64,000 nucleotides of DNA, taken from assembly GCA_003991915.1 (NCBI GenBank), contig RQTK01000289.1:271325-335324 (forward strand), given 5' to 3'. Below are positions 42,991 through 56,836 of this stretch, in pieces (position 1 is the first letter of the stretch; every line of letters begins with the position of its first letter). Source of the stretch: Elysia chlorotica (taxonomy: Eukaryota; Mollusca; Gastropoda; Plakobranchidae). Under the pieces are notes generated by a model that was given only the letters and a program-made list of their open reading frames with translations, made no database searches and had not been told where the DNA came from. The position numbers were made by a program, and so were the translations under genes.

Positions 42991-45900
42991 TTATAGTCGA
43001 GTCCCGAGTCTTAAAATCTGAATGTGCATTCGTACACAACGTACTAGGCTTTAAAATTATCTCTTTATCAGTTTTAGTTTAAACAATGTTAACCGTAAGT
43101 ACATAATTCGAAATGTTAACGTCTTATTATTGTTTTAAGAGAAGTAAAAAATAGATTAGGACAACCTTCAACGTCTACGAATAATTATGTAACTTTTACC
43201 ATATGATTCGAAGATTAAAATCATGCCTAGTCATTTTTTTACTTTTTACTTTTTTTTTCCTGGGTGCGTTCGCATGGAAACACTCTAAAAACAATCTCAA
43301 TATTCTTGGCTAATTGACATTTTTTCTTCTCTTGTGTGCCTATTGCTCCCTAAAATTCCGAAGCAAGAGAATTATTTCAGCATGGGTTCGCTAAAAGAAT
43401 GCTAAACACTAACGTATCAGAAACGAAGCTCGCTAAGCCCGACCAAAATCTGAACCGAATCCTTGTCATATCATCAATCAATATGTCAAACTCTCTCTCG
43501 ATAAAACAATCATTGTTTTGGTTGCTACCTACGGAATTGGCACCATCTGACATCTCTTCTCATAACATTTCAATACTACGCTCTGAGTTGTCTACTTTTT
43601 TCCAGACCACCTACGCTCCGAGACGTTCGTTTTACCAGAATGTACAATCCACGAAACGTGGGTCTCGCCTCTAACAGAAGGTTACAACGTCTGGGAACAA
43701 TACCTATGGTTTGTTGATTCCACCCTTTGACTTACGAATGCAATAACGATGTTCGCTCCTCCTATTGTGAACCATTGAGAAATTCTTCGTTTCCCCATCC
43801 CTTCCTCATGTCGGAATATAGACCTAGATGCTCTACAAGCCATCTCAAAACAAATATGTTTAGGGTGTTTCTTTTCCTTCGCACTTCTTTCATGGACGAG
43901 AACAAAAATAAACTTTAGGGTGCTGCGTTTCTTCTTTTGCCGAGAGGTATGTATACTCTCAGTCAAAATTCGTGTTATACCTTCATCACAAGTCCGCCAT
44001 AGTCTTCACATTTAATATTTCACCCCGAAACTTGGTGAATGAGATTACTAAAAATGTGAATTTACCACGTCTGGCGTGACTTAGTTAAAAGACATGAAGG
44101 TGCGCATTGTTCAAGACTTGAAAAGAGAACACAAGGCGGGCAAACGGATTTTCTTTGGATCTGCTGCAAAATCACACTATGTATTTTCTGCTTGTTGAAC
44201 GACTTTGATGTCTTCCAAAAAAAGCAGAATAAATTTTTGAGAAGTTTCATTCCCAATTTCTCTAGTTCTCTCTATTATTTTTTTTCTGGATTCTATTTAG
44301 TTCTTGGTCTGTCGTTTACTCACCTACACTATGCTAATTTATTTGGTACTGGTGTAATAAATATGAGAGGTTACTATCAGTAACTTTTCATTGCTATTAC
44401 TTTCACACCTTTTGACAATCATTTTTTAAATTTCCTTTTTTTTTATACATTCGAAAATAAATTAGCTGTGAAGAATATTATGTCAAATTAATGGCATTAT
44501 GTCACATCGTGAATGTTCGTGCTTTAATTAAAGGATGCACTTTTTTTTTTTAAATTTGACTTCTTTAAAAAAATCAAAATATGTGTATGTATATTAATCT
44601 CGTCGCATTGATTATTTGTCTTTCGTTTTAACTGCGTTTTTTTCCCAGTATACATGATGATAGATACTTTTTCTCTTGCAACGTTTAAAACAACATCGAG
44701 CGTATTAGTCGGCATGTGTAACTTGCCAACTCGTCGATTAAAGTTTCAATGTTTAACTTGCTCTTTAATCGATAGATAGAAATTCCTCTTCCCGTACTAA
44801 ATATTGCTTTAACAAAAGAAAAAAGAAACAAAACAATACACACATATACAAATGAAAAGCTTCCTAAAATATGAAAGCAAAAAGTAGAAACTACCCTGCT
44901 GCTGAAGTAGACATTAAATAGTGTTTTTTTTTTTAACTCGAATATGTTTCGATTGACTCCTTTTACCTCTACTTCAGGTATAGAATACGGTTTAGCATTT
45001 AAATCACTGAAGCCTTTTTAAAAGTAAAAGATTTCCCAGTTTCATGTGTGCGACTGTATGCCTGTACGAAGAAATTTATCAATGTTGCCAGGCACAGAAT
45101 TAACCTCTAGCTACCTCTTTCCATCGAACCATGCGTAGAAATACAGAACTTGACAAATGTAGTTCACCCATAACACAACAGGGCAACAGCTGGTGTGGCG
45201 ATGTTGACAAGCTATCGACACTGTTTGTTCCTGTGTCTACAACAGGGGTCAGCCAAGGGTATTTGATACCGTTGCATCTTTTGACTTCTGTGTTTCCCTC
45301 ACACTGTTGAATGTGCCCAAGGTTGAGGAAAAGAAGATTAAAAAACCTAAGTTTTGATTATTTAAAAGGTATAAAACAGAGGAAAGGATTTATGTTCATA
45401 ATAGTCTGTCCCTTGGATTATTAGTCTAAGTTTTCATCTAAGTGTTCAAAATATATAACCATCAATATAAAAAAAAATTAGTGTGTGTGTGGTCTATTTA
45501 AAAAAAATCTTTTTGGGCTAAAATTGTACTTCAAAGTTCATGTTTTATTTCTTTTAAATACTTTAATTAACACCAACAAAAAATCGTTCTAGAAATTCTT
45601 TAAGCTCACATAACCTTTATCGAACCATTGATGAAACGCTACTTAACTTCTAATCTTCGGCCACTGACATAGATAAACTGCGCGTTCAGGAGTGTGCCCA
45701 CTGAGGGAGGGATCGATGTAAGATCATAAGGTGAAAGGGAAAAACAACTTGGCTCGATTACTGGACATGGCTGAGAAGTTTGATTTTCTATATCGACACT
45801 AAGCAATACGAGAGGGAAATTGTCTAGACTCATTTGCTTGTAAAAGAAAAAAAAACCGACAAATACTCGTGGGCTTCTAGATGGCCAATATTTTCAATTG

Positions 45901-46130
45901 AAGGATGTATATATAAGACTTCGTTTTTCTGCGAGGAAAAACTTTGACACTTCCAAAAACATAAAATTGTCCTTGAGCGGTCTATTAAAATGTCTTTCTA
46001 AGAAATTATCGGGGTTTTTTTTGTGTGTGGATTATATCAGACTTCAAAGGAGAAATGATGTTGGCGATGTGTGTATATCTTCGAATAAGGAATTTCTTAC
46101 ATACATGTAACTTTTAGATATTAACTCTTT

Positions 46131-46140
46131 ACTCTCTTCC

Positions 46141-46181
<41 letters not shown>

Positions 46182-46298
46182 TTTCTCTCTCTCTGCCTCT
46201 GTCTGCCTGTCTGTCTGTCTCTTTCTCTCTCTCTCTTTCTTTGTCCCTGGTACTGTCTCTTTCTCTATCTCCATCTCCCTCTCTCTGTCTCTCACTCT
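46131..46298. repeat. CT-rich microsatellite with TCTG core
   Basis: CT runs flank a short GTCTGCCTGTCTGTCTGTCT segment. Artefactual Arg-Glu frames occur on the - strand. Confidence 0.93.
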
Positions 46299-48226
46299 AG
46301 TATGGTATTAATATAGGATAAGCATCAAGTGAAGAGGAAACGGTTTATAAATACCATTCGTCTTGAAGTATTGCTGATAATAAATATCCTTCAATCTCTT
46401 TTCGACTTTCGACGTATGAGAGAAAAGTATTTTCCCTACTTTACATTACTCATTTTATAAATGTGTGACTGTTCAACGCATTGCAAGAATAGTCGGTACA
46501 ATTAATTTAGCAATTTTTGTATCATAACCGTGGTAAGTTTTCTCAAAAATATTTCCGAGTTTAAAAATAATTAACATTACAATCACTATCAATTAAAAAC
46601 ACATCGATGCACATTTTTGTTTGCATCGCTATTCAATTTACTTTTTTGCATCTAGTATAGAATATTTTCTTTATTTATTTTCACCTTCTTTCATAAAGAT
46701 GTAACTCAAATCTTTACTACTCTGATACATTTTTTGCGTTCATTCTTATTTGTAAGATCTTTCATTTGTCTCAATATTGATCAGCATTATTTCTTTTTGT
46801 ATCATTTTCATACCTCTATTCTTTAAGGACATTTCAGCCCCTTACATCTCTCATCATGAGGATTTTTTCACTTCTGAATTTTTTTTTTAATCTGATTTAC
46901 TAGACACATTTACTTAAACATTTCGTATTTATGCCCAACTTATATTTAGTGATACACTTCACCCAGTGTTTGAATCGTAATATATTTGTTTAGAAAATAA
47001 TTATTATATTTTTAGTTAATGAAACCAAATTGATTTTTAAATCTTTTTTTTCTATTTTGTCCACTTACCAACTTTAATTTATGATAAGGTTATGGAAAAC
47101 TCAGACACACGTTTGGCCTAATATCAGAGAGCACGATCAACCAATAAGTACCTACGTATGCTTGCACGACCAAATACATTTTAACAGGGTTATTTTAATA
47201 TGATAGATTGAACTCAATCTCAATTAGATAGGAGAAAGTAAACAAAAAGTATTTTTCTGAAGTAGATCACATTTTAATATTGGGTTTCTTCAGTTATTTA
47301 AAAAAAAATCGGCGAATTTTAATTTTGACTTCACCATGATGGATATTGATTTGTTGATATACTAATATGAAAACGGCATCTCTGAAATAATAACATTAAT
47401 TTTTAATGATTTCAGCCACTGTCAAAACCGCCATATATACTTATTTTATCCTTTTATGATATCAAGAAATAAATTACACATTGTAGTCATATTTTTTACC
47501 TCTGATCAAGAACTGTAAATGCCGAGTTTCAAATAAGTAAACCCTGTACGAGAAAGATGAGGATGATGGAAGGATTAAGTAGAACTGTGTTATTAAGGTA
47601 ACAATCACAATAATATGAGATAGTGTGGCGAATTCGATGGGAAAGTTTTTTAGTTCGTGGTTGTGATAATGACGATATATAAAACACGCATAAAGAATAA
47701 TACATCGATGATAATATTGTGATTATAATTGATGACAGTAGCCTAATGTAATGAAAGTCCTATGTATAAATATGTATACCCATTTAATGTGATAATAACG
47801 ATTACGAATATAATACAATTCGTAACTATATTAAAGAAGATACTGTTGATAAATATTGATACAATACAATGATTTATATATTGTCAGTGGTTTTGTATTT
47901 TGAATATGAATGACCATTTTTGACCAAAATTTAGGTTAAAGGTGATAAATTATGTCTTTTCGATTTTCTTGTTACTAATAGTATGAATACATAGTTCCAA
48001 ATCATATTTTGTAAGTTGAAAATGATACCAAAAAAAGTAAACATGTTTCATCCAACGTTAAACGAAAAAGTTATACACCAACTTTAGTGTTATTCCTTAC
48101 CAGATGATTTATGTCTTCTGTTTTTCTGGGTTTTCCTCTAAATGTAACAGTATATCCCGTTTAGGTTTATTCATGTTATAGGAAATAGTGTTATCCCAAA
48201 CAAAATATATGGTGGATCGCTGGTCT

Positions 48227-48278
48227 GGCGAAGCATTGCAACATTGCCGCCCGGCGAAGCATTGCAACATTACCGCCC
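48227..48278. repeat. 26-bp tandem duplication
   Basis: ggcgaagcattgcaacattg at 48227 is repeated at 48253. The two 26-base units differ by one base (gccgccc versus accgccc). Confidence 0.93.
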
Positions 48279-50994
48279 TTTACAACAATATTATAGTTAC
48301 AGTGTATGCATTATGATGCACTATACAAATCAATGTATTAGCGCAATGATTGACGACATCTCATTTCTATTCATTTGGTGTGCGGAATTACTAACGATTA
48401 CACATTTTGTGTGCAACGAAAATTCTTGTTCATGTAAGTTTTATAAATAATTATATTCTTGCTGTACGAATGTTTACGTTCTGATAGTTCCAAGGGGGAT
48501 ACTAATTCAAAGCCGCCGTTGTTGGTTTCTACAGTTATTCGACAGGATCTTCCTGCTGCAAAGAAATTGCTGATTTATTACGGTAATAATAAGAAATCGA
48601 TGGGGTTTTTTTTTAACTTTAACCCGAAAAATACTCAATTTGTGAAGTCAACACATCTTATCTAAAATATAGGCCCCTATTTTACAAGTTTTAACGGCCA
48701 TATTTCAAATTTGCTGAGCAACAGGGAAATACTTGTAAATTTCATGGCCGAGCAGTTGCACTTTACTTAGTAGAGATATGCAATTTGGAACAAACTACAC
48801 GTAGCTCATTTAAGAAAATGATTCCGATATCTTAACTAAGAGGCCTATTTTATGTTTTCATTCCTATGAAGATCGTTTCTAGCATTTTGCTAGGCGGATA
48901 TGCAAACATGTGAAGTTTGGGTGATTGGTGGGTAATTGACGAAGTGCCCTGGTGATTGCCGCTGACATCATAATGCTGGGGCCCCTGAACCGTTGATTTG
49001 GGTCGCCAAATCGGAAATTCTCACGCTTCCTGCGAATCGTGAGTTTCTTCGCACAGAGTTATCTTCTCCTGTCACTGCCAAAATGATGGATGGAGATTTT
49101 TTGTTGGAAAATGGCTCACAATGAACCGAACCATGCAGGCATGATTTCTCCAAGCGATTATTAACGAAATAAGAGTGATATGATTACACATTGAAGCAAG
49201 AAAGTTTGCATCTGCATGTATTAAAATTATCAGCACGAAAAGAGAATGAATAATGAACAATGTGATAACAAACAATGTTTTCAAACGTTATTAACGTGTT
49301 ACGTTCACAATATCAATGAACAGTAATGCAAACTGCAGTTTCCATGAATGTGGATAGAGCAAAATGATTAGCATTGCTGTGTAGTTTTCCATTTCATAGG
49401 TTAAATAGGCTCAAAAAAAAGAGTTTGAGGCGAAGGCTTCTTGTAAAACTATGTCATAAACAATTTGTGGAAACATAGAAAAGATGAAAATAACCTCATC
49501 AAGAAAATCAGGAAGCTGTCAGGAAGGATGAGAGGAAGAGGAAATCACAGAAGTGGTAGTTTGTTAGGGTTCAATTCCAATACTTTATTACCCATCCATA
49601 AATCGGACGCTACTTGCTTGTCATCCTTCTGATCGTTTATAGAATGAGATAACCAGCACCTACTATAATGGGTAGTTTATGGGACTTTTTCCCGTTCAGC
49701 ACATTTTATGAGGGCACAGAGTTTCAATAGCGATGCTTTATTACAAAGATTTTAAACATCATAATTATGCGACTCGTTGTAATGGTCTTATTAGGAATTT
49801 TAAAGTATGTGTCAAATGTAAAACAACTTTTTTGGTCAGAGAGGAAGAAACGATAGATATCAAAAGACACCTTTTTCATTCATACGATGGTCTCTTTAAC
49901 TAAAACATATAATTATTTTACATAAAGAAGCAAGATGCTGCCGGCTAAAGAGCAAAAATGAGCTTTATGTCTTTAACTAGAGAACTTCAAACAGTTCGAC
50001 GGAAGAAATTTGTGCTTGAAATTCATGCAGCCACCTGTTGTGAGTTTAGTCTGTCTCCCCTTTAAATAAAGAGGGAAATAGAAATCCACACAACGTAGTA
50101 ATTGAGGGACACGATTAAAAAAACACAAATATTTATAATGTATCCGCTATAGTCCTCAGCAACGATTAGTATTGTGCTCGTTTCAACATTGAGTGCCTTT
50201 CTAAAGACAGAAAAGGTATTCAAGAGTACCCGCTCATAGAACTTTCAGACTATTATTTTGTGGACAACTTGTCTAGTAAAGAAAACCATTATTTTTCCCC
50301 ATCTTGTTCTTTAATGTGCTGACTATATAACATCATTTTGGCATCGAAATATTAAAAACTCTTATTTCATAGGATTTAATTAGTTGGGGAAGATGACATT
50401 GTGTGACAAAGTACTTTTCACCATCCCAGACTGAGACGCTTCAACTTTCCCTTGAGACAGAGAAAAATGGTACAGAGGAGTTTCAGAGACCATTGATATG
50501 GTAATGAATAGCTCCTCTTTAGTCTTGACGAATGGAAATTTCTACCTTTGAATTGAAAGATCTTGATACTGTATTGAATTAAAGTGACAAAATTGATCAA
50601 GATGTGGAGAAAGTGTAATATTTTGCAATGAGTGTGATTTTGGCAGTAACTGTCTTTTGGGTCCTCATATCGCCGCCCTTGATAAGAATTTATTTGAATA
50701 TATTAAAACGCATTCCTTTGGAAAATAGTCTAGTCTTATATTATCAACACATTATTTCTTAAAATTAATAAATTGATGTTTGGTACCTCAATAATCTGTA
50801 TCTACCTGTCCATCTTTAAATGCATATTCTTTGATTAAAAGCCGTTAAGATTATTGGTATCATGGTGAGAAAATACCATAGGCAGTGGATTGTTTTATTA
50901 TAGAATGCAATTGTACTTTTGAAGAAACGATTAATATGAAAGTGATACAACTGAAACTTACGAAATATTGTTTAAAATTAGTTTAATTTTTGTT

Positions 50995-51402
50995 NGGNNN
51001 NNNNNNNNNNNNNNNNNNNNNNNNNNNNNNNNNNNNNNNNNNNNNNNNNNNNNNNNNNNNNNNNNNNNNNNNNNNNNNNNNNNNNNNNNNNNNNNNNNNN
51101 NNNNNNNNNNNNNNNNNNNNNNNNNNNNNNNNNNNNNNNNNNNNNNNNNNNNNNNNNNNNNNNNNNNNNNNNNNNNNNNNNNNNNNNNNNNNNNNNNNNN
51201 NNNNNNNNNNNNNNNNNNNNNNNNNNNNNNNNNNNNNNNNNNNNNNNNNNNNNNNNNNNNNNNNNNNNNNNNNNNNNNNNNNNNNNNNNNNNNNNNNNNN
51301 NNNNNNNNNNNNNNNNNNNNNNNNNNNNNNNNNNNNNNNNNNNNNNNNNNNNNNNNNNNNNNNNNNNNNNNNNNNNNNNNNNNNNNNNNNNNNNNNNNNN
51401 NN
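50995..51402. other. Assembly gap
   Basis: A single N at 50995, then 405 N from 50998 to 51402. The sequence just right of the gap is pyrimidine-rich (ctctctccacgtctctc), so a CT or TCTA array probably stopped the assembly. Confidence 0.98.
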
Positions 51403-52854
51403 TATTTTTATATCTGCGTTTCTTCCTGTCGTTATCTCTACATCTATCTCTCTCCACGTCTCTCTTTTAATCTCCTCTCTTTGTCACTCCTTATCATGGT
51501 TTGCTATCTCGGTTTTGTTTTTTCTAAGAATATAATGAGATAAGTCGAACTCATTTTAATCAGAAAAATAAAAAACAACTATTTGAATTGAACTTGATAA
51601 GCTTCGTAGTATTTAAAGGGTTTCTCATTCGGAACAACAAATGGGTTTAACTTGCAAAATTATTCATATGCCGCCAACGAAACTTTTGGTTAAAAAAAAA
51701 GTGATTCCCTTTAAATTAAGTTTTTTTACTTACTTCGAGATCATCAAGGTAAAAAAGAGATGTGTTGCTCTTACTTTCAAATTATTGTTCATGAAACGTA
51801 CAAGTTACTATACATTACGAAATATTATAATCCATACTAAACAAACTTGTTGTTTATGAGGAGCACATTTTTTCCCTTACATACTGCAACTTTGTCATCG
51901 AAAAACCCCTTTTCTAGTAGTCCAAGTCTGCATTAGGTCTGAAGAGAGGTTTATTTTCAATTTGTGAAATTGATTTTCAATCCATGTACTCTTAGCGCAA
52001 TATGCTCTATTAGACAAATAGGAATTTTATGTGAAGAATGAAAATTATTTCTCATTTTGTTGTTGTTTAAAAGTCCCGTCTTTTCTTTATTACCTACGTA
52101 ATCTAAAGTGACCCTTGCAGAAGATCTGTATAATTTGCAGCTATCCATCTTTTAAGTTCATCCTTAAACTATTTCTCTACTCTAAACAAACTCCTTAACC
52201 CCCCCACCCTCTTATAGTATAGCCTGATCAGTCGATGGAACATCGCATCAGTTTGTCTTGGTCGTGCAATCAAATCAGCAGAGTGGTTTTTCCGTTGTGG
52301 TTTTACTTCATAGATACTCCAAAGCTCCTGCGCATAGCACTTGTTTGGAGAAGAGATTTCCAAATATGAGGACAGGCTTAATAGAAGACGTATGATCGAT
52401 ATTCAATGGGATGGGCCGGGGAAATGACCACTCCCTGACAATCTCATCTGGTCAAAGATCGGGAGTGGAGTGGAAACTTGGGATTCGGTTTTTCTATCAC
52501 AATTTGGAATAAGGAAAATCAAAGATTAAAACGATTTGTAATTTGTAGATTTGGTACAATTAGGCTACAGATACGGAATGGATGACATAAGGCGGTTAAT
52601 GATGAATAGTAGTTTGATAACATGTCATGAATAATGTCAGTGAATGCCGTGATTTATCTTTGAAATCCACTTATGATGGTCTATTAAAACTAGTAGATTT
52701 GTTAATGAAGTGAGAAACTCATCTTGGTGCGCTAACTTTTTCAAAAGAATTATTTGCTACGTTCCTAATAGAAGACGGGAAAAACCCCACTTACAAAGTA
52801 TGGCTTAGTAGAGGCATAAAAATTATCAGAACTAATTAATTATCACACGAGTGG

Positions 52855-53095
52855 TTCTAGCAGGCTGAGCTTTGTGAGCACACACGCGAAGCTGTGAAGT
52901 CTCTCCATGGAGTGAGCACACGGTGTTACAGCACTTCATATCCTCAGCCGCGTCCCGTGTTATGGTGGGGGGTCGGCCACAATAACGAGATGCTCAATGG
53001 GATTTTCCACGCGCCCTGGCGTGCCCGGATTCCAAAACTCCGCATGGTATCTCCGCCTTCTGTCAGTAATTATTTGTAACGAGAGGTGCTGGGGG
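52855..53095. other. GC-richer block in intron 1
   Basis: A block with many CpGs and GC-rich words (cagccgcgtcccgtgtt, ggcgtgcccgg) in AT-rich flanks. It has an open frame (52894-53079, +) but no acceptor or donor bounding it and no family likeness. Possible regulatory element. Confidence 0.3.
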
Positions 53096-53732
53096 AATAG
53101 CGTGAAGGGGCAAATAAAAGCTGAAAAAAAATGATAGGGTTAACGACTTTATATCCAAGTGTGAAGAGAAACAGGTTTAAAAAAAAAGAAGGTATGGTTA
53201 TGCTGAGTACCGGTACTTAAAAAACGCAAAGAAAAGTCTCTTATGAATGACACAGCACTCAACATATGCGTTGAAATTAATAAGATAATCATCTACACCT
53301 GAAGTTGTCCAATGTACCAATGCTTTCGGTAAGAAGGTGTGCCATGTTCAAATTTTTTAAAGATCTTAAAGGTTGTTAAAGCAAAAATCTAAAAATGTTG
53401 TTTTTGCAGTAGACTTACAACACTGTTGCAATTGGTGGGTTACAGGAAGGTCATCCCATCAGTAAAGTTAACCATGTTCTATTTGATAGGCAAGGATAGT
53501 ACACGGATTTTCCGTTCCACACTACATTATGCTTTCAGTAAGATACATTTAGTGTTAAGATGCGTCATAATTAGTACATTCTTCCTTATCATTTTCTGAT
53601 ATTATAAGCAAAGCAACTAGAACTTCATACAGTGACATTTCGGCAAGGTCGATCGAGAAAATTTGGTAGAAATAAAGGTATTTGTACAATTCAGTACTGA
53701 TTGACAATACCATCACGTTTTGTTTTTTTCTA

Positions 53733-54030
53733 CAGCAGTACTAAGTAGGGCTTTGTACCTGGCTGGATGTAATACCGATCTTTGTAGAACTTTCCATTTG
53801 ACAAAGTAGTGGCATCTTTGTGCTGATTGAAAATTACATCCTGCTTATTTTTAGCCACAATTGCGAAGTTTCTTGATATTCATTCCAATTGTAGTAACTG
53901 TTGCTTGTGAAGTTTTAATACATCTAGCTCCATTGAAGTACCCATCGTCACTGGCGCACAGCAGTACTAAGTAACAGTACCTGACTGCATCCAATACAGA
54001 TTTAGGTAGAACTTTCCATCAGCGTGACTG
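53733..54030. repeat. Diverged two-copy repeat, 226-bp offset
   Basis: cagcagtactaagta followed by a tacctg..tgcat/tggat..aatac.gat block and gtagaactttccat occurs at 53733 and 53959. The matched stretch is only about 65 bases and has changed considerably. Confidence 0.65.
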
Positions 54031-55125
54031 GCGCACTTGGCCAGGCTTAATGTGGCGCCGGCAGCCAGAGCACGGCGGATATCATCATCTCTGCAGTTTT
54101 ATGGCATTCCTGCCATTCTGTTTGTCTGTGCCACTGTGCAGGAATGGCTCTTTTTTTAAACAATGGAATAGGTTTTTTTGTGTGAAGGTAAGCTAATGCT
54201 ACCCTTTTCCTGTCTTGGCAAGGATCTATAAATTGGATGAAAGTGGAACAAACAAAAGAAAACAAAACAAAAACAGGAACATGTCCCAATTGCTCCAGGT
54301 TATCTTTCTTGTGCTATAATTGATATTGGCGGTCTTGTTCTAGTTTTTCTAGGTATAGCCAGTGCAGATTACACTTTTTATACACATAATTATTTCCTCT
54401 GATAACATTTTTTTCTTCATTGTAGTACTACATCTTATTTTGCACCCGCTGCACATCTCAATGTTATTATTTTGTATTGGGGCCGATTCTGTGAGTACAA
54501 TAGATGGACGTCAGGCGCACCTGTTATACATCAGGCGCAGTCATTCTATGTTTTACTGCGAGCCCAGTCTTTGTGTCTCAGTTTTTAGATGTTTCTACCT
54601 AGTTAAGACACATTTCGGAGACTGACAGTTCTTCGAAGGCCTTTCTCATAGTGTGCTAGAGGTATATTGGCGTGATACATGCTTTTTTACTTGTTAAACG
54701 TTTTCTCATTTTTTTTTTTTTTGCATTTGTACAAAACTTTCTCATTCTGTTGCTATTTTTTTTTGTTATACTTTCACTTTGTACTTTGTTTCGAAGGACT
54801 GTCAAGAGTTATTTCAGTACTATCAAAGTGTTTACAATTGTAAACTACCTATGTCCGAAGAGCAGAACAAGGACCAATATAAGCGCTGTAGTTTTGTAGA
54901 TAAATACAATAGTTCAATATTCAATGATTAAAATGTTATTAAGTCGCGTTTCCTTGCTCGCAACAGTAATGACGGTGGCTTTCTTTCTCCACTATGTCTC
55001 TCTTTATCTCCTTGTCTATCTCTTTCTCTATAATTTATTTTATTTATTTTTATAATGTTTTATTTTCGTTCTTAAACATTTTGTCAAACTGTATATTTTA
55101 TATACTTTTTTTCTTTTTATTTTAG

Positions 55126-55158
55126 ACCTACTAGAGGAGTTGCCACGATTTGGCAGTG
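55126..55158 (+). CDS. Ig-superfamily gene, 33-nt microexon
   Basis: Preceded by a strong polypyrimidine tract and tttag, and followed by a perfect gtaagt donor. At phase 1 on both sides it adds exactly 11 codons. With the C from exon 1 it reads H-LLEELPRFGS and ends one base into the Asp codon completed by exon 3. It lies between the signal peptide and the Ig domain, where a short linker is expected. Because it is phase-symmetric, exon 1 can also join exon 3 directly in frame (His in place of His...Asp), so it could be a cassette. No homolog of the 11 residues is known to me; the support is splice sites and phase. Confidence 0.55.
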
Positions 55159-55889
55159 GTAAGTGTCTGCAAGATCGCATGGGTTTATTTTTTTAGCATT
55201 GAGCCCCTCTACATCTCTCTGTCCTTGTGTCCTTGCATTTAACAATCACGTCCCTCTGTCTTCTTTGATGCATCGTCCTAACCCATTATATATCTTTCCT
55301 CCCGCTCTCTTTCCGTTTATCTTTCAATAGTAATCTGTTCTAAAATATGTTTGCGCATGACGTGGCAAACTAAGTTCGCTTGCTTTGTTTTGATTTGATT
55401 TTCTACTGAGGAGATTTAATTCTATGCCTGCTTCCCTATTCGAAGATATAGAACGCACAATAAGGAATTATTTTTGCATCCACTTTCTTTTCTCCTTTTG
55501 TTCTTTTTTTGTCTGAGGTTTGTTGGAAAGCAATTTAGTCACTTCCAGTACATCACCACAGCTTTCCTTATCTAAAAATGTCAGTTATATTAAATTCTTA
55601 CAAAAATTATACCTTTTATTCTGAACAACCGGTAAATTATTCGCCCTGTTTCATGTCAAAAATTCATTAACGCGCCAAAGATCGCCTTCTTGGTATTAAT
55701 TTAGGCTAAGCACCTCTCCAATAGTCCACTCCAGCCACACACATAATAAAAATTAATCCATTTTTCCCTTAAAGCTCTATTTCAATCCTCGTTAGATTGT
55801 CACTGTTTGGTTGCAGTAAGGTTGTCAGGTAATTCCTCGTACGTATGTGAGCGTGTCTCTCAAAACCTGCCAGTTTAATGTGAGTGGCT

Positions 55890-56015
55890 GAGACAGGAGT
55901 CGTGGTATCCCCGCCCTGTCTTGTGTGTGGCAGCACATAAAATTGTCAGATGTCAGTCTTGCAGCCCGTCCACAATATAGCCTATATAGTGCTGATGTTT
56001 GACGTTAAAACAACT
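55890..56015 (+). repeat. SINE 3' part, third copy
   Basis: Same ordered words as at 25.75 and 28.3 kb: gagacaggagtcgtggtatcc, cctgtcttgtgtgtggcagc, gtcagatgtcagtcttgcag, cgtccacaatatagcctata and a tgatgtttgacgttaaa end, followed directly by an (AAC)n tail. Confidence 0.8.
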
Positions 56016-56020
56016 CAAGA

Positions 56021-56028
56021 ACAACAAT

Positions 56029-56065
<37 letters not shown>

Positions 56066-56084
56066 GCATCAACAACAACAACAA
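56021..56084. repeat. (AAC)n array at a SINE tail
   Basis: About 20 AAC units with one break (agcatc), starting right after the SINE end. Confidence 0.93.
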
Positions 56085-56812
56085 CTCTATTGACCTGCGT
56101 GCATAGATTGTTCAACCACCTACATATATATCTACAATGGTATTCAGTCACGTAAGATTCTAGCGGAAAGAACGTAAAGAGTAAAACAAAAACGGAAACC
56201 AAACAAAACCAAGAAAAACCTAAATTTGTACCAGAATCAAAGGCACGGCGAAAGGAAATGTTTTTTTTTAGTCACTACCCTGCTTCCTGTCGCCCTCTCT
56301 GCTGGGAACCAAGAAAGGAGACATTAAAAAGTGTTCGTGTCTACACGACTGAATTGTAAACAGAGAAAAATAAAGCAATACACACACGTGAACTTTCAGA
56401 CGCTAATAGGTTTTCTAAGTTTTCCGTTTCCTTCATTTTATATCATTTGCTATTTGTGTGTGTGTGGGTGTGGGTGTGGGGGTTCATTTTGTTTCAGAGG
56501 GACGCGTGAGATTGAATAGTTAACTTTTCTGTTGTACATAATTTCTGAAAGGGTTTTTTGTATGTTTTTTTCTTTTTTCTTCTTTTTATAATTTTTTTTT
56601 GGGGGGGTGGGGAGAGAAGGCTTTACTGTTGGGTTTGGTTTAATGAGAAAAAAAGGAGAGACAAGAACAAAAGGAGAAAAACTAAGTAAGACAGCATTAT
56701 TTAAATTATTTCAGTGTTCATACATAACATCTTTTGTAAAATTAATCTATATAAATTTATATCACTGATTAACTAGTTATATAATCAAAGCTGCTCTGTC
56801 CATCTCTAATCA

Positions 56813-56836
56813 ATCTATCTATCTATCTATCTATCT
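56813..56836. repeat. Short (TCTA)6 array
   Basis: Six TCTA units in intron 2. Confidence 0.9.

Noticed and set aside
43682-43966. Overlapping open frames on both strands near 43.4-44.0 kb
   Set aside because: Neither strand shows a domain; their overlap suggests chance openness.
56587-56602. G-quadruplex from a G-rich run in intron 2
   Set aside because: Only a G7-T-G4 run; too few separated G tracts for a confident call.
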